Under the pieces are notes generated by a model. That model was given only the letters and a program-made list of their open reading frames with translations, ran no database searches and was not told the origin of the DNA. The translations under genes and the position numbers were made by a program. This document shows positions 33,837 to 42,866 of a DNA stretch of 50,723 bases, one piece after another (the first letter of the stretch is position 1; each line of letters starts with the position of its first letter). Source of the DNA: JBNKHH01 sp050290245 (GTDB lineage: Bacteria; Pseudomonadota; Alphaproteobacteria; Rhodobacterales; Rhodobacteraceae). The stretch is from positions 1-50,723 of the forward strand of contig JBNKHH010000052.1 in assembly GCA_050290245.1 (NCBI GenBank), given 5' to 3'.

Positions 33837-34736
33837 TCAGGTTGTGTTCCAGTCTGGCATGCTCCGAAGCCAGGTCTTGAAGAAGTCGAGGAACTGGATC
33901 ACGCGCTGCGGCCGGTAGTGCTTTTCGGGATAAACGGCGTAGATCGACATTTCCTCCAACCGATGCTCGGGCAGCACCCGTTCGAGATCGCCGGAGCGCA
34001 AGTCCTCGTAGACCATGTATGTTGGATGAACCGACAGGCCTTCACCCCTGCGGGCCGCCTGCCTGAGGACTTCGCCGATGTCCGATTTCAACGCGCCGGT
34101 GACATAAACCACATCTCCGTCCTCGAACACCCAGCGACCGTCCCGGGACTTGACGGTATGTACAAGGCATTGGTGGTTCACCAGATCCTCTTTCCGGCCA
34201 GGCCGTCCATACTTGTCCAGATAGGACGAAGCACCGACGAGAACCTGTGGCACGCGCACCAGAAGCTGCGAGACCAGGGCCATGTCCGGCAAGGCCGGGG
34301 CGATGCGTATCGAAAGGTCGAAGCCTTCGCGGACGACGCTCAGATCGCCCCTGTCGTTGACGTGATCGAACGAAACCGAGGGATGCACGGCGCGAAAATC
34401 CTGGATCGCGCGAACAAGGTGCATGGTAGAGAATGAGGTCGGCGCACCGATTTTTATCTCGCCCTTGAGCTCTGCGTTCTTTTCTTCCACGCGCTGGTTC
34501 AGTTCTTCGACTCTTGCGAGAATCGCGCGGGCCTCCGTGGCGAAAAGCTCGCCGGTGTTCGTAACCGTGACGTGATGCGGCGAGCGCACCAGAAGATTGG
34601 CCCCGAGACGCTGTTCAAGGCCCGCGATCACCTTTGTTACGGTCGAGCGCGAAACGCCGAGTTGCCGCGCCGCGGTGCTAAAGCTTTTGCTTTGCACCAC
34701 GCGGAGAAAGGTCTGCATCTCTCGCAACTGGTCCAA
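33837..34736 (-). CDS. LysR family transcriptional regulator
   Basis: A 299-residue LysR protein. The N-terminal helix-turn-helix has MQTFLRVVQSKSFSTAARQ and GVSRSTVTKVIAGLEQRLG. The effector domain contains VREGFDLSIRI and resembles that of the LysR at 48592. The frame is open to GTG 34754, but TTG at 34736 is preferred: GGAGG lies seven bases upstream, inside the longer frame, and the protein then starts (M)DQLREMQTF, aligning with MDQIRDIRAL of the other regulator. It is the last gene of the minus-strand amidase-TRAP operon, 62 bases after dctM. Confidence 0.88.
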   Translation of the reverse strand: MDQLREMQTFLRVVQSKSFSTAARQLGVSRSTVTKVIAGLEQRLGANLLVRSPHHVTVTNTGELFATEARAILARVEELNQRVEEKNAELKGEIKIGAPTSFSTMHLVRAIQDFRAVHPSVSFDHVNDRGDLSVVREGFDLSIRIAPALPDMALVSQLLVRVPQVLVGASSYLDKYGRPGRKEDLVNHQCLVHTVKSRDGRWVFEDGDVVYVTGALKSDIGEVLRQAARRGEGLSVHPTYMVYEDLRSGDLERVLPEHRLEEMSIYAVYPEKHYRPQRVIQFLDFFKTWLRSMPDWNTT

Positions 34737-34798
34737 GATCGTACCTCCGTGCACTGCGCGCCCGCCGGCTTGTCACCTGCAGATCCGGCGATTGCAGC

Positions 34799-36085
34799 TC
34801 ATCGGTAAAATTGCGACGGCAGCCACAGCGCCAAACCGGGGAAAATCATGATCAGAGCGATAGCTGCGAAGATCACCAGCACGAAGGGCAGGGCTCCGAT
34901 CATCACGTCCTTGATCTCGCCGTGTTCCCTAATGCCTTGGATGACGAACAGGTTCACTCCGATCGGCGGGGTGATCAGCGCGGCTTCGAGAAGCAACGTC
35001 AGCATAACACCGAACCAGATTGTGTCATAGCCTGCGGCGGAGACCAGAGGCACCACGATCGGCACGGTGATGAGCATGATGGAAAGCCCTTCCATAAAAC
35101 ATCCCAGCGTCAAATACAGGGCGATGACCACGAGCATCAGTTCAGTTGGCGAAAGCGCAGCTGCTTCGATCAGGTGAACGATATCGCGGGAGATGCCAAG
35201 AAAGGTCAATACGAAATTGAGCAAAGAAGAGGTGACGATGATGGCGACGACCATCGCGGTGGTCCGCATCGAGCGTTCGATGACAGTGCGAAGCAGGGAA
35301 ATCGTCAGGCGGCCCAGGATGGCGATGTAAAGCAACGCTCCGACAACGCCGAATGCGGCGGCCTCGGTCGGCGTAGCGATGCCCATGTAGATCGTGCCGA
35401 CCACGACGCCGAAAATTACCACTGGCGGGAGCAGGTCCGGCAGGCTCGCGATACGCCGCCGCCAACTCGTCTTCTGGGGAGTGCCGTCCAGAGACGGCAC
35501 CACTTTGCAGGTGGCCGCAATGCTGATCATGAAGAGCATCGCCAGGACAAGTCCCGGCAGCATGCCGGCGAGGTAGAGGCGTGGAATCGAGGTGTCCGTC
35601 AGGACTCCGTACAGGATCAACGCGATGGATGGCGGGATGAGAATCCCGAGCGTTCCCCCCGCCGTCAACGTGCCGAGGAAAAGCCGCTCGTTGTAACCGC
35701 GCTTCTGGATTTCCGGGAGTGAAACAGTGCCGATCGTCGCCGCCGTGGCGACGCTTGAGCCAGACGTGGCGGCAAAGAGCGCACAGGATGCGATATTGGC
35801 GTGCATGGTGCCGCCCGGCAGCCAGGACAACCATTCGACCAGCGCCGCGTACATGCGTTCCGCGAGGCCGGAGCGCACGAGAATTTCCCCTAGAATCACG
35901 AAAAACGGGATGGCGACGAGCGTCTCGGAGGACATGGTGTTCCAGGCGACGTCGCTCAACAAGCTATCGAGGGGAACCGGCGTGAAGTAGATCGCGAGGG
36001 CAAAAGCCACGAGTCCGACCGAGGCAGCGACGGAAACTGACAGAGCCAGCAGCGCGACAAGCGCCACCAACGTAGTGGTGATCAT
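34799..36085 (-). CDS. TRAP transporter large permease (DctM-like), second system
   Basis: A 428-residue membrane protein with about 12 segments. DctM motifs include FVILGEILVRSGLAERMYAAL, SCALFAATSGSSVATAAT, GTLTAGGTLGILIPPSI, and AALITPPIGVNLFV near the end. ATG at 36085 overlaps the dctQ stop by four bases. It forms a TRAP importer with the neighbouring DctQ and DctP, on the minus strand downstream of the third amidase. It is clearly a different TRAP system from that at 23570-26518. Confidence 0.93.
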   Translation of the reverse strand: MITTTLVALVALLALSVSVAASVGLVAFALAIYFTPVPLDSLLSDVAWNTMSSETLVAIPFFVILGEILVRSGLAERMYAALVEWLSWLPGGTMHANIASCALFAATSGSSVATAATIGTVSLPEIQKRGYNERLFLGTLTAGGTLGILIPPSIALILYGVLTDTSIPRLYLAGMLPGLVLAMLFMISIAATCKVVPSLDGTPQKTSWRRRIASLPDLLPPVVIFGVVVGTIYMGIATPTEAAAFGVVGALLYIAILGRLTISLLRTVIERSMRTTAMVVAIIVTSSLLNFVLTFLGISRDIVHLIEAAALSPTELMLVVIALYLTLGCFMEGLSIMLITVPIVVPLVSAAGYDTIWFGVMLTLLLEAALITPPIGVNLFVIQGIREHGEIKDVMIGALPFVLVIFAAIALIMIFPGLALWLPSQFYR

Positions 36086-36645
36086 TCAAGATGCTCCAAT
36101 TCAGCCGCAACCTCGTTGCGCATGCTGATCGCTTCGGTCGAGCGGTCGCGCATGACACGCATGCCAAGCGCGATGGAAATAAGGAAAGCCATGATGAAGC
36201 CGAAAGCCCAAAGGCCTTGCGGTATGAAGAGCAGTGTTCGGACGGTCGAGTTCGCGCGGGCTCCGCTCTCGAAGGATTCAATCGCCAGGTCGGTCGCCCG
36301 CAAGGCGAGCAGGCCGGAAACGATGAGGAAGGATAACCAGGCAACCAAGTCGAATGCCGCACGGATCCGCGCGGGCATTGCGTTGCGCAGAAGCTCGATC
36401 CGGATGTGGCCTCGTTCAAAAAGCGTCAAACCCATGGTCCAGGTCGAGGCAATGGCGAAAGCATACGAGCCAAATTCGAAAGCCATTCCGGTGGAAATGC
36501 CGATGAGATGCCGCAAAAGGGCATCTCCCGTAATAAAGAATGCCATCAGGATCAGAACCGCTCCCGCGACCCAGACCATGACGCGCGCGCCCCAGGCGAG
36601 GGGGAACGCGGTCAGATTCTTAGTCTTTTCGACGTTGTCGGTCAT
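36082..36645 (-). CDS. TRAP transporter small permease (DctQ-like), second system
   Basis: A 187-residue protein with four membrane segments, the first at VWVAGAVLILMAFFITGDALLR (about residues 23-44) with the G-D-x-x-x-R pattern of DctQ. The last is near GLWAFGFIMAFLISIALG. ATG at 36645 lies one base after the dctP stop; the open frame further upstream lies inside dctP and is rejected. The length and topology match DctQ. Confidence 0.9.
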   Translation of the reverse strand: MTDNVEKTKNLTAFPLAWGARVMVWVAGAVLILMAFFITGDALLRHLIGISTGMAFEFGSYAFAIASTWTMGLTLFERGHIRIELLRNAMPARIRAAFDLVAWLSFLIVSGLLALRATDLAIESFESGARANSTVRTLLFIPQGLWAFGFIMAFLISIALGMRVMRDRSTEAISMRNEVAAELEHLE

Positions 36646-36646
36646 T

Positions 36647-37708
36647 TTACTTGCCGAGGGCGGCGTTGACGGTCTTCTGCCAGGATTCGAAGCAATCGTC
36701 TCCGCAACGTGCCTTGAAGCCGGGCAGGATGTCGCTTGCCAGCGCTTGTTGGCGCAAGGCCGCGTCATCGGGGCTTTCTGGGACAAGCGTCATGCTTGCC
36801 GCAGGGCCAAAGCTGCAATCCGGTCCCCCATTGGTGAGTCCGGTCAGGCAGGCGATACCTTGCTGCTCATCGGTCGTCATCGCATCCCAGGTCTTTTTGC
36901 CGAAGGCCGCAGCTTGTTCGGAGATGATCTTCTGTGTGTCCGCATCGAGCGAGTTCCACTCGGACATGGACATCGCGAGGAAGCCGAGGGCCGGCGAAAT
37001 CGGCTTCTCGTAAACGTGGTTGGTCACGTCGAACCATTTTGAGAGATAGACCGCGACCGCGCTCGCCATGCCGCAATCCACGACGCCGCGCTGCAGCGAT
37101 GTCGGCACCTCGGCGAACGGAATATTCAGCGGAATGCCGCCCAAACCCTTGACCAGATCGCCATGCGCGGCTGAAAGCACCCGGACCTTGCGGCCTTTCA
37201 GGTCGCCGAGGTTGTTCAGCGGATCGCGACACGCCAGAACGGGCATCGGGAAGGGGTAGTTCGCCAGGATTTTTATTCCGTGAATGCGCTCCATCTCTTC
37301 AGCGACGGTCGGCGCGAGCGCGTCGACAATCTTCTCCTGTTCGTCGAGTGTCGACGCTACAAACGGAATATCCAGGCTTTCGAAGACGGGGTCGCCGGAT
37401 ACGACATAGGAATAGAGACCGAAGACCGCGTCGAAAGCGCCCGTGCTGGCAAGTTTCAGCACTTCGGTTCCGGACAGTCCGAGTTCCGTGAGGGACTGCA
37501 CGTCGGCGGTCAGGCGTCCGCCCGACGCGTCGGGGATGTCTTTCGACCAGAGCGGAAGCTCGTAGGCTTCGTAACCGATGCCCGTGCTCCACGTACCGAG
37601 AACGCGAAAGTTCTTTTTCGCGGGTTCGGATTGGGCGGTCGACACGGCCCCTAGACTTGTCGCGCCTATGGCGGCCGCGACCAGAAATCGTCCGATCTTG
37701 GTAGTCAT
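36647..37708 (-). CDS. TRAP transporter substrate-binding protein (DctP-like), second system
   Basis: A 353-residue DctP-family receptor with a Sec signal peptide (about residues 1-27, cut near AQSEP). Features are GTWSTGIGYEAYELPLWSK, VLKLASTGAFDAVFGLYSY, LGDLKGRKVRVLS (ligand arginine), and FAEVPTSLQRGVVDCGM. It also contains several cysteines near the C-terminus (IACL, DCSF, ARCGDDCFESW), possibly a disulfide-bonded tail, which is unusual for DctP. ATG at 37708 follows GAGGAG. It lies 190 bases downstream of the amidase gene on the same strand. Confidence 0.9.
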   Translation of the reverse strand: MTTKIGRFLVAAAIGATSLGAVSTAQSEPAKKNFRVLGTWSTGIGYEAYELPLWSKDIPDASGGRLTADVQSLTELGLSGTEVLKLASTGAFDAVFGLYSYVVSGDPVFESLDIPFVASTLDEQEKIVDALAPTVAEEMERIHGIKILANYPFPMPVLACRDPLNNLGDLKGRKVRVLSAAHGDLVKGLGGIPLNIPFAEVPTSLQRGVVDCGMASAVAVYLSKWFDVTNHVYEKPISPALGFLAMSMSEWNSLDADTQKIISEQAAAFGKKTWDAMTTDEQQGIACLTGLTNGGPDCSFGPAASMTLVPESPDDAALRQQALASDILPGFKARCGDDCFESWQKTVNAALGK

Positions 37709-37898
37709 CCCTTTTCTCTCCTCTTTGGTGCCCAGTTCCGGACTTGATGGCCGTCAAAGCGTGGCATGAAACCGGCGGAGAGGTGCGTCCCAATACGGAA
37801 ACACCGTGGTTCGTAATCGCAACTCGTTAGGCGTGCAAAAAATGGGCGTGTGCAGGCCGATCGTCGAACGACAAATTTCCTGTGAAATCCAAGGATCT

Positions 37899-39302
37899 TT
37901 ATTTGGGCATGACCGCTGCGGAAGTGGCGAGCGATTGCAAACGCCCAAAATCGGGGTGTTGCTGGTGCCAGGGCGCCGCCTGTTCATAGGCCGCTGCGGC
38001 AGCATATAATTGAGCTTCGCCATTGAACTGGCCGACGAGTTGCATCGAGAGCGGCAGGCCGCTCTCTTGGGCGCGCCCACACATGATGGCCAGGGCCGGA
38101 TGCCCGCTCAAATTGAATGGGGTCCGCGCCTGCCGCATGTAAATGTAGGATAGCCTTTCGCGATCCTCGAGCGGGCAACTGGGATCGAGTGAATTCGCGC
38201 AAAGCAGCAGATCCACCGACGAAAGCGCGTCACTGACCGCTGCCGCGAGCAAAGTGCGCTGCCTCTGCGCTGTGACATAGTCCGCCGCAGTCATGAAAAA
38301 GCCCGGCAGCAGGCGTCGGCGCGTTTCGGACTCATAGGTCTCGGGATGCTGAGTCAGGCCCTCGCGATGGATGGAAGCAGCCTCGCCGAGCATGATGACC
38401 CGAAAGGCTGCGTCGAAATCCTGCAAGGACGGAAGACTCATGTCGACGATTTCGGCACCAAGGCGCGACAGCGTGGTGACAGCTTGTTCCAAGCTGTCTG
38501 CAACCGCCGGATGCGCGGGAACGTCGCGCGTGTGGAATTGGCTGACATAGCCGATCCGCAGACCGGAAACGGATTTGTCCAATAGTCCGGTGAAGGTTCC
38601 ATGCCGGCTGCCGCACATTGCTTCGAGCATCATCGCGTTGTCGCGGACGGTCCTCGTGAGCGGGCCGACATGGTCGAGCGAGTAGGCGAGGGGAAAGACG
38701 CCCTTGACGGGAACGAGGCCGAAGGTCGGTTTCAGCCCGACAAGGCCGCAATGGGCTGCTGGGTGTCGGATGGAGCCGCCCGTATCGCTGCCGATCGCTG
38801 CCGGCAGCATGCGGGCGGCGACCGCCGCGCCGGAGCCGGAGGACGATCCGCCCGAAAAAGAGATGCCGTCCCAGGGGTTCCTGACCGGCTGGTTTTCGCC
38901 GTCGAAATCGACTCCGCCGATGGCGTATTCCAGGGTTGCGAGTTTGCCGAACGGTATCGCGCCCGCCTTTCGCAGTGCGCCAACGACTGCGGCGTCCTGC
39001 CGGGCTTTCGGTACGGGCTTGGCATGGCGCGTCCCCAGAAGGGTCAGTTCGCCCTGGACATCGAAGATATCCTTAACGCCGAACGGCAATCCCTGGAGCG
39101 GGTGTTTCTGTCCTTCCCGCGATATCGCCTCGCCGGCGGCTTTGGCCTCAGCGCGAATCCGGTCGCGTTCGATTGCAACAAAGGCGTGGATCGCAGGATC
39201 GATCGCGTCGATCCATGAAAGTAGGTCCTCGACAATGTCGAGTGGGCACAGCTGTCCTGCGTCGATCGCCCTGGAGAGTTCAGAGAGCGTGAGGTCCCGC
39301 AT
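37899..39302 (-). CDS. amidase signature family hydrolase (third)
   Basis: A 467-residue amidase with an intact triad: Lys77 in GVKDIF, cis-Ser153 in GGSSSGS and nucleophile Ser177 in DTGGSIRHP, again 24 residues apart. It is closer in pattern to the nitrile-operon amidase (TDTGGSIR) than to the one at 18792. ATG at 39302 starts MRDLTLSELS; the open frame to 39365 runs into the small upstream gene. It begins five bases after the AtzG-like gene, and together with it resembles an AtzE-AtzG pair. Its downstream neighbour is a TRAP receptor, suggesting that the released carboxylate or a related acid is what the TRAP system handles. Confidence 0.92.
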   Translation of the reverse strand: MRDLTLSELSRAIDAGQLCPLDIVEDLLSWIDAIDPAIHAFVAIERDRIRAEAKAAGEAISREGQKHPLQGLPFGVKDIFDVQGELTLLGTRHAKPVPKARQDAAVVGALRKAGAIPFGKLATLEYAIGGVDFDGENQPVRNPWDGISFSGGSSSGSGAAVAARMLPAAIGSDTGGSIRHPAAHCGLVGLKPTFGLVPVKGVFPLAYSLDHVGPLTRTVRDNAMMLEAMCGSRHGTFTGLLDKSVSGLRIGYVSQFHTRDVPAHPAVADSLEQAVTTLSRLGAEIVDMSLPSLQDFDAAFRVIMLGEAASIHREGLTQHPETYESETRRRLLPGFFMTAADYVTAQRQRTLLAAAVSDALSSVDLLLCANSLDPSCPLEDRERLSYIYMRQARTPFNLSGHPALAIMCGRAQESGLPLSMQLVGQFNGEAQLYAAAAAYEQAAPWHQQHPDFGRLQSLATSAAVMPK

Positions 39303-39307
39303 TGCGG

Positions 39308-39541
39308 CTAGCCGCGATCCGAAGCATGGTCTTCGTTCCGCGCGGCCGGATCGGCGACCGGCCATGGCGCGACATCGTTGGGCAGTTTGTCGGGCAACCC
39401 GCCGACGAAGCGTGTCGCCGTAGAGAACGCCGCTGCGACGTCATCCGCGTGATTAGCGAGGGTGCGGCCGAGCCCGAGAAGTCCGCACAGCAATTCAAGG
39501 TCCCCGGCCGCAGCGGCACCTTTGTCCGGGGTTTTTGCCAT
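39308..39541 (-). CDS. small AtzG-like (DUF4089-type) putative amidase subunit
   Basis: A 77-residue protein, MAKTPDKGAAAAGDLELLCG onward, with a leucine-rich helix LLGLGRTLANHADDVAAAF and the tail LPNDVAPWPVADPA. Two helices followed by a Pro-rich tail is the plan of AtzG/DUF4089 and GatC-like small subunits. The start at 39541 shares one base with the upstream NTF2-like stop (TGATG), and the stop is five bases before the amidase ATG. It is easily missed because a longer open frame hides it. Assignment rests on size, position and tail pattern; a subunit role is inferred. Confidence 0.65.
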   Translation of the reverse strand: MAKTPDKGAAAAGDLELLCGLLGLGRTLANHADDVAAAFSTATRFVGGLPDKLPNDVAPWPVADPAARNEDHASDRG

Positions 39542-40002
39542 CAGTCCGTCACCCAGCAATTGCCCTTGAAGAACAGTTTGTGGTGCGTGACCTTCATCCG
39601 CGAAATGTACCAGACGCCGTCGATACGGGTGTATTCGTCCTTGTAGCGGGACGACAGGATCGCTCCCGCCGGCTCGTCGTCGCGCGTCGTGTTGCAGGGT
39701 TCGAGCAGCAGCCATTCGCCCTTGGCGAAGTCGCCGTCCACTTCGATGATCGGGTTCGTCACCAGATGGGCGGCATAGGGATAGCTGACCGGCGAAAGCT
39801 TGAACAATTCCCGCAATCCGTCGCGTCCGTTGTACAGGCCGCGCCCATCGCCTTCCCACACGCAGTCCTCGGTGAAAAGACTGACGATATTTTCGGTGTC
39901 GTAATTATTGTCGCAATGGGCGGCGTACCGCGCTTTCAGCTTTCGAATGTCCTCGATTGCTTCCAGTTTGGCGATGCGATCTTCAAGTGTGGTGCTGGGC
40001 AT
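39541..40002 (-). CDS. NTF2/SnoaL-like protein
   Basis: A 153-residue SnoaL/NTF2-like protein, paralogous to the one at 20153. Shared positions include LEAIEDIRKLKARY, AHCDNNYD, LFTEDCVWEGDGRG, and AAHLVTNPIIEVDGD, ending with VTHHKLFFKG. ATG at 40002 follows AGGGA; the frame is open to 40089, but that start lacks a ribosome binding site. It leads the minus-strand operon NTF2-like, AtzG-like, amidase, TRAP, LysR. The function is unknown; conserved pairing with an amidase suggests a substrate-handling or small enzymatic role. Confidence 0.82.
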   Translation of the reverse strand: MPSTTLEDRIAKLEAIEDIRKLKARYAAHCDNNYDTENIVSLFTEDCVWEGDGRGLYNGRDGLRELFKLSPVSYPYAAHLVTNPIIEVDGDFAKGEWLLLEPCNTTRDDEPAGAILSSRYKDEYTRIDGVWYISRMKVTHHKLFFKGNCWVTD

Positions 40003-40319
40003 GGAATCCCTAGGTCTATTTCTTAGTAAGCCTGATCCGCCGTTGTCTCGGCGATGGTTGGAAGCTGCGGTGGAGCGGAAACGTAGCATTTAGATACGTG
40101 TTCATCCCAGTTGACAGCAATCTCGCAGTGCGCCCGCCTCGGGAAGCATGGTGTTTCCAAGACGAAACGTCCGTGGGTCCGCCACTACAGCGGAAACCGC
40201 TCTTCGCGCGGAAATAGCAATGAGAAACAATACTTTGCTGAACCAGCGCCGAGGCGGTGAAAAGGTTCTGACGGTTCCAGGATGATCCATGAAACCGCTG
40301 GCAACGACTGGCGCTTAAA

Positions 40320-40365
40320 TTGATCGGTTAATTTTAATTGACCAACATGCGGGCAGTCATATGGT
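40320..40365 (+). promoter_or_regulatory. operator-like inverted repeat overlapping a promoter
   Basis: TTGATCGGTTAA (40320-40331), then TT, then TTAATTGACCAA (40334-40345) forms an imperfect 26-base palindrome. TTGACC (40338-40343) also works as a -35, with TATGGT (40360-40365) 16 bases on as the -10, and the binding-protein ATG 74 bases further. The palindrome is nearly symmetric and lies in the 437-base gap (40003-40439) between divergent genes, so it could control both; the rest of the gap shows no gene. Related half-sites occur at 14914 and 42867-42916. Confidence 0.6.
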
Positions 40366-40439
40366 GAAGGATGCCAGCCTACGGGAGGCCGACAAACCGG
40401 ACGAAAGTTCCGGGGAACTCATCAGAGAGGACAACGATA

Positions 40440-41639
40440 ATGCAAACCAAAGCGCGCTTGATGCTTACAGCACTTCTGGCTCTCGGTCTGGGAGTTCCAA
40501 TGTCTGCTTCGGCCGACGAAGCGCCGATCCGTATCGGCTTTGCCGTCGCTGAATCCGGCTGGCTCGAGGCCTATGACGGCGAGGCCGTTGAGATGGCCGA
40601 ACTGTGGATCAAGCAACGCAACGAAACCGGCGGTTTGCTCGGGCGGCAGATCGAAGCCGAGGTCAGGGACACCAAGACCGACCGAACCGAAGGCGCCAAG
40701 GTGGGGCAGGCACTTGCGTCCGGTGGGATCGACCTGATGGTCGTATCGGCGGACTACGACTATGGCGCGCCGGCTGCCCTGCAGGCGCAGAAGGCCGGTC
40801 TGATTTCCGTGTTCCTCGCGGCTTCCGACGCGAAAGCCGGCATCATCGGCGTCGGACCTTATTCCTACACGACCACGACCTCGGGTCAGTTGGAGGCGGC
40901 GACCATCGCTGACTGGGCTGTCCACAAGAAGGGTGTCAAACAGGGCTACATGCTCCTGGACAACAATATCGAATACACGAAGTCGGTCTGCGCGGGCTAC
41001 GAATGGCGGATGAAGGCCCTTGGCATCGAATACACCGGCGATGAGTTCAACAATGCCGATCCGACGATTGCGACTCAGATCACGCGGATGCAGGCCGCGA
41101 TCCGGGACAAGGGCGTGGACCACATCATGCTGTGTTCACACAATCCGGGCGCCGCGTCGGCAGTGCGCCAGATCCGCGCGGCAGGCATCGAGCTTCCGAT
41201 CCTCAACGGATCGGGGATGGACGGAACCTACTGGGTCGAGAGCGTTCCGGGCCTGGAAGAGTTTTACGTGCCGGTGCAGGCGCTCGTCGGGAACGACCAG
41301 TCCCAGGAAATCAACGACCTGACCGCGGCCTACGAGAAGGAATATGGCAAGGTCCCGACCACCAGCTATGCCTATCCGATCTACGCCTGGCTGGAGCTTT
41401 GGGCGAAAGCCGTGACCGAAACCGGAACCACCGATGCCGCGACGGTCACCGCCAAGATCGACACTTTCACGGATGAACCGACGGTTCTCGGACCACGCAG
41501 CTACACGCCGGCGCTTCACATCGTGAACGACGCGCCCCTGACAGTCACTGAAATCCGAGAAGGCGCGCAGATGCAGGTTGGACAGTGGCGGCTGGACGTC
41601 GAGGTTCCCCAGGGCGTGCTTTACCGCACCGCGAAATGA
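40440..41639 (+). CDS. HAAT-type ABC substrate-binding protein, copy 1
   Basis: A 399-residue type I periplasmic binding protein (leucine/amide/urea-binding class) with a Sec signal peptide cut near ASA-DE (residues 24-26). Features are IRIGFAVAESGWLEAYDGEA, GGLLGRQIE, VRDTKTDRTEGAKVGQAL, the SADYDYGAPAALQAQ hinge stretch, and a YVPVQALVGNDQ segment. ATG at 40440 is in frame with an open region reaching 40371. A paralogue of the same length follows at 43863. It probably supplies the LivGFHM-type importer at 45126-48583. Confidence 0.92.
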   Translation: MQTKARLMLTALLALGLGVPMSASADEAPIRIGFAVAESGWLEAYDGEAVEMAELWIKQRNETGGLLGRQIEAEVRDTKTDRTEGAKVGQALASGGIDLMVVSADYDYGAPAALQAQKAGLISVFLAASDAKAGIIGVGPYSYTTTTSGQLEAATIADWAVHKKGVKQGYMLLDNNIEYTKSVCAGYEWRMKALGIEYTGDEFNNADPTIATQITRMQAAIRDKGVDHIMLCSHNPGAASAVRQIRAAGIELPILNGSGMDGTYWVESVPGLEEFYVPVQALVGNDQSQEINDLTAAYEKEYGKVPTTSYAYPIYAWLELWAKAVTETGTTDAATVTAKIDTFTDEPTVLGPRSYTPALHIVNDAPLTVTEIREGAQMQVGQWRLDVEVPQGVLYRTAK

Positions 41640-41668
41640 TCAGGCGTGAATGCACGGCGAAAGACGGG

Positions 41669-41690
41669 GAGACCGGCTACGGCCGGTCTC
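41669..41690 (+). terminator. hairpin after binding-protein copy 1 (HAAT)
   Basis: GAGACCGGC (41669-41677) and GCCGGTCTC (41682-41690) are exact complements around a TACG loop, 29 bases after the stop codon. No T-run follows; it is either a Rho-assisted terminator or a stability element before the amidohydrolase. Confidence 0.5.
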
Positions 41691-41722
41691 TGCATCGTTA
41701 ATGAAATCACACAGGCGATATC

Positions 41723-42787
41723 ATGAGTGACGCGTCTTCCAACGGCTCCGACACGTCCGGCGGCAATCTTGGAGCGGTCGCGCTCGACGAGCGCTGGCTT
41801 GCGTTGACGCAGGAGGAAATCCTCGAGCCTGAACTCCCGATCATCGACGCCCACCATCACCTTTGGGATCATCGCGGACGCTATATGCTTGACGAAATCC
41901 TCGCTGATATCGGCAGCGGTCACAACATTCGTGCCACGGTCCATGTTGAGGCCGACGCCATGTACAGGGCCGGAGGCGATCCCGCATTTGCATGTGTCGG
42001 CGAAACCGAATTCGTTAACGGTGTCGCTGCGATGAGCGCAAGCGGCCTCTACGGCGCGGCGCGCGTCTGCGCAGGGATCGTCGGTTTTGCCGATATGCGG
42101 CTGGGGGATCGTGTGGCAGAAGTGCTTGATGCGCACATTATGCGCGCTGGGCAGCGGTTCAAGGGTATCCGCCACTGCGCCGCCTTCGACCGGGATCCCT
42201 CCGTCAACACAACGCCAATTCCTATTCCTGAAGGGCTGATGGGATCGGCCGAGTTCCGCTCCGGCTTTCGTCATCTCGCGCCGAGAGGACTGAGTTTCGA
42301 CGGCTGGCTCTACCATACCCAGATTGCGGAATTCGCCGCGCTGGCCGACGCTCATCCTGAGACGGTCCTGATCCTCAATCATGTTGGTGCACCCATCGGT
42401 ATCGGTTCCTACGCAGAAGACCGCATGGGCGTTTTCACCGACTGGTCGAAAGCCGTGCGGGAACTGGCGCGGCGCCCAAATGTTCGCATGAAGCTCGGCG
42501 GGCTGGGCATGACCCTCTTCGGTTTCGGGTTCGAAAAACGAGAACGCCCCGCGTCGAGCACGGAGCTGGCCGAGGGATGGCGGCCCCATGTCGAGCACTG
42601 CATCGAACAATTCGGTGTCGAGCGCTGCATGTTTGAGAGCAATTTTCCGGTCGATAAGGAGACCTGCAGCTACGCGCTTCTCTGGAACGCTTTCAAGCGC
42701 CTCGCTGGCTCGTTGACGCCGAACGAAAAGCACGCCCTGTTTTTCGAAACCGCGCGGCGCGCCTACCGCCTCGATCTGGCCTGCTGA
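41723..42787 (+). CDS. amidohydrolase family 2 protein (PF04909-like)
   Basis: A 354-residue TIM-barrel amidohydrolase of the 2-pyrone-4,6-dicarboxylate lactonase/L-fuconolactonase class. The metal site H-x-H lies in IIDAHHHLWD (His44-His46). Further signs are a central FKGIRHCAAFD segment, LILNHVGAPIG, and the late active-site FESNFPVDK. Members hydrolyse lactones or decarboxylate; amide hydrolysis is possible too. The first ~35 residues are extra and look unstructured. ATG at 41723 has a weak ribosome binding site. It is placed inside an amide-type importer operon, 83 bases after binding-protein copy 1. Confidence 0.88.
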   Translation: MSDASSNGSDTSGGNLGAVALDERWLALTQEEILEPELPIIDAHHHLWDHRGRYMLDEILADIGSGHNIRATVHVEADAMYRAGGDPAFACVGETEFVNGVAAMSASGLYGAARVCAGIVGFADMRLGDRVAEVLDAHIMRAGQRFKGIRHCAAFDRDPSVNTTPIPIPEGLMGSAEFRSGFRHLAPRGLSFDGWLYHTQIAEFAALADAHPETVLILNHVGAPIGIGSYAEDRMGVFTDWSKAVRELARRPNVRMKLGGLGMTLFGFGFEKRERPASSTELAEGWRPHVEHCIEQFGVERCMFESNFPVDKETCSYALLWNAFKRLAGSLTPNEKHALFFETARRAYRLDLAC

Positions 42788-42866
42788 ACCCGAAAGCCCG
42801 GCTGCCGACAATCCCGCGTTTTGCCGCGTCCGACCCTCCAAGTCCGGCGTCAGGCGCGGATTTCAT

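Noticed and set aside
41621..42841. 406-codon minus-strand open frame opposite the amidohydrolase
   Set aside because: Shadow frame; the plus strand has the metal-binding HHH motif and other conserved blocks.
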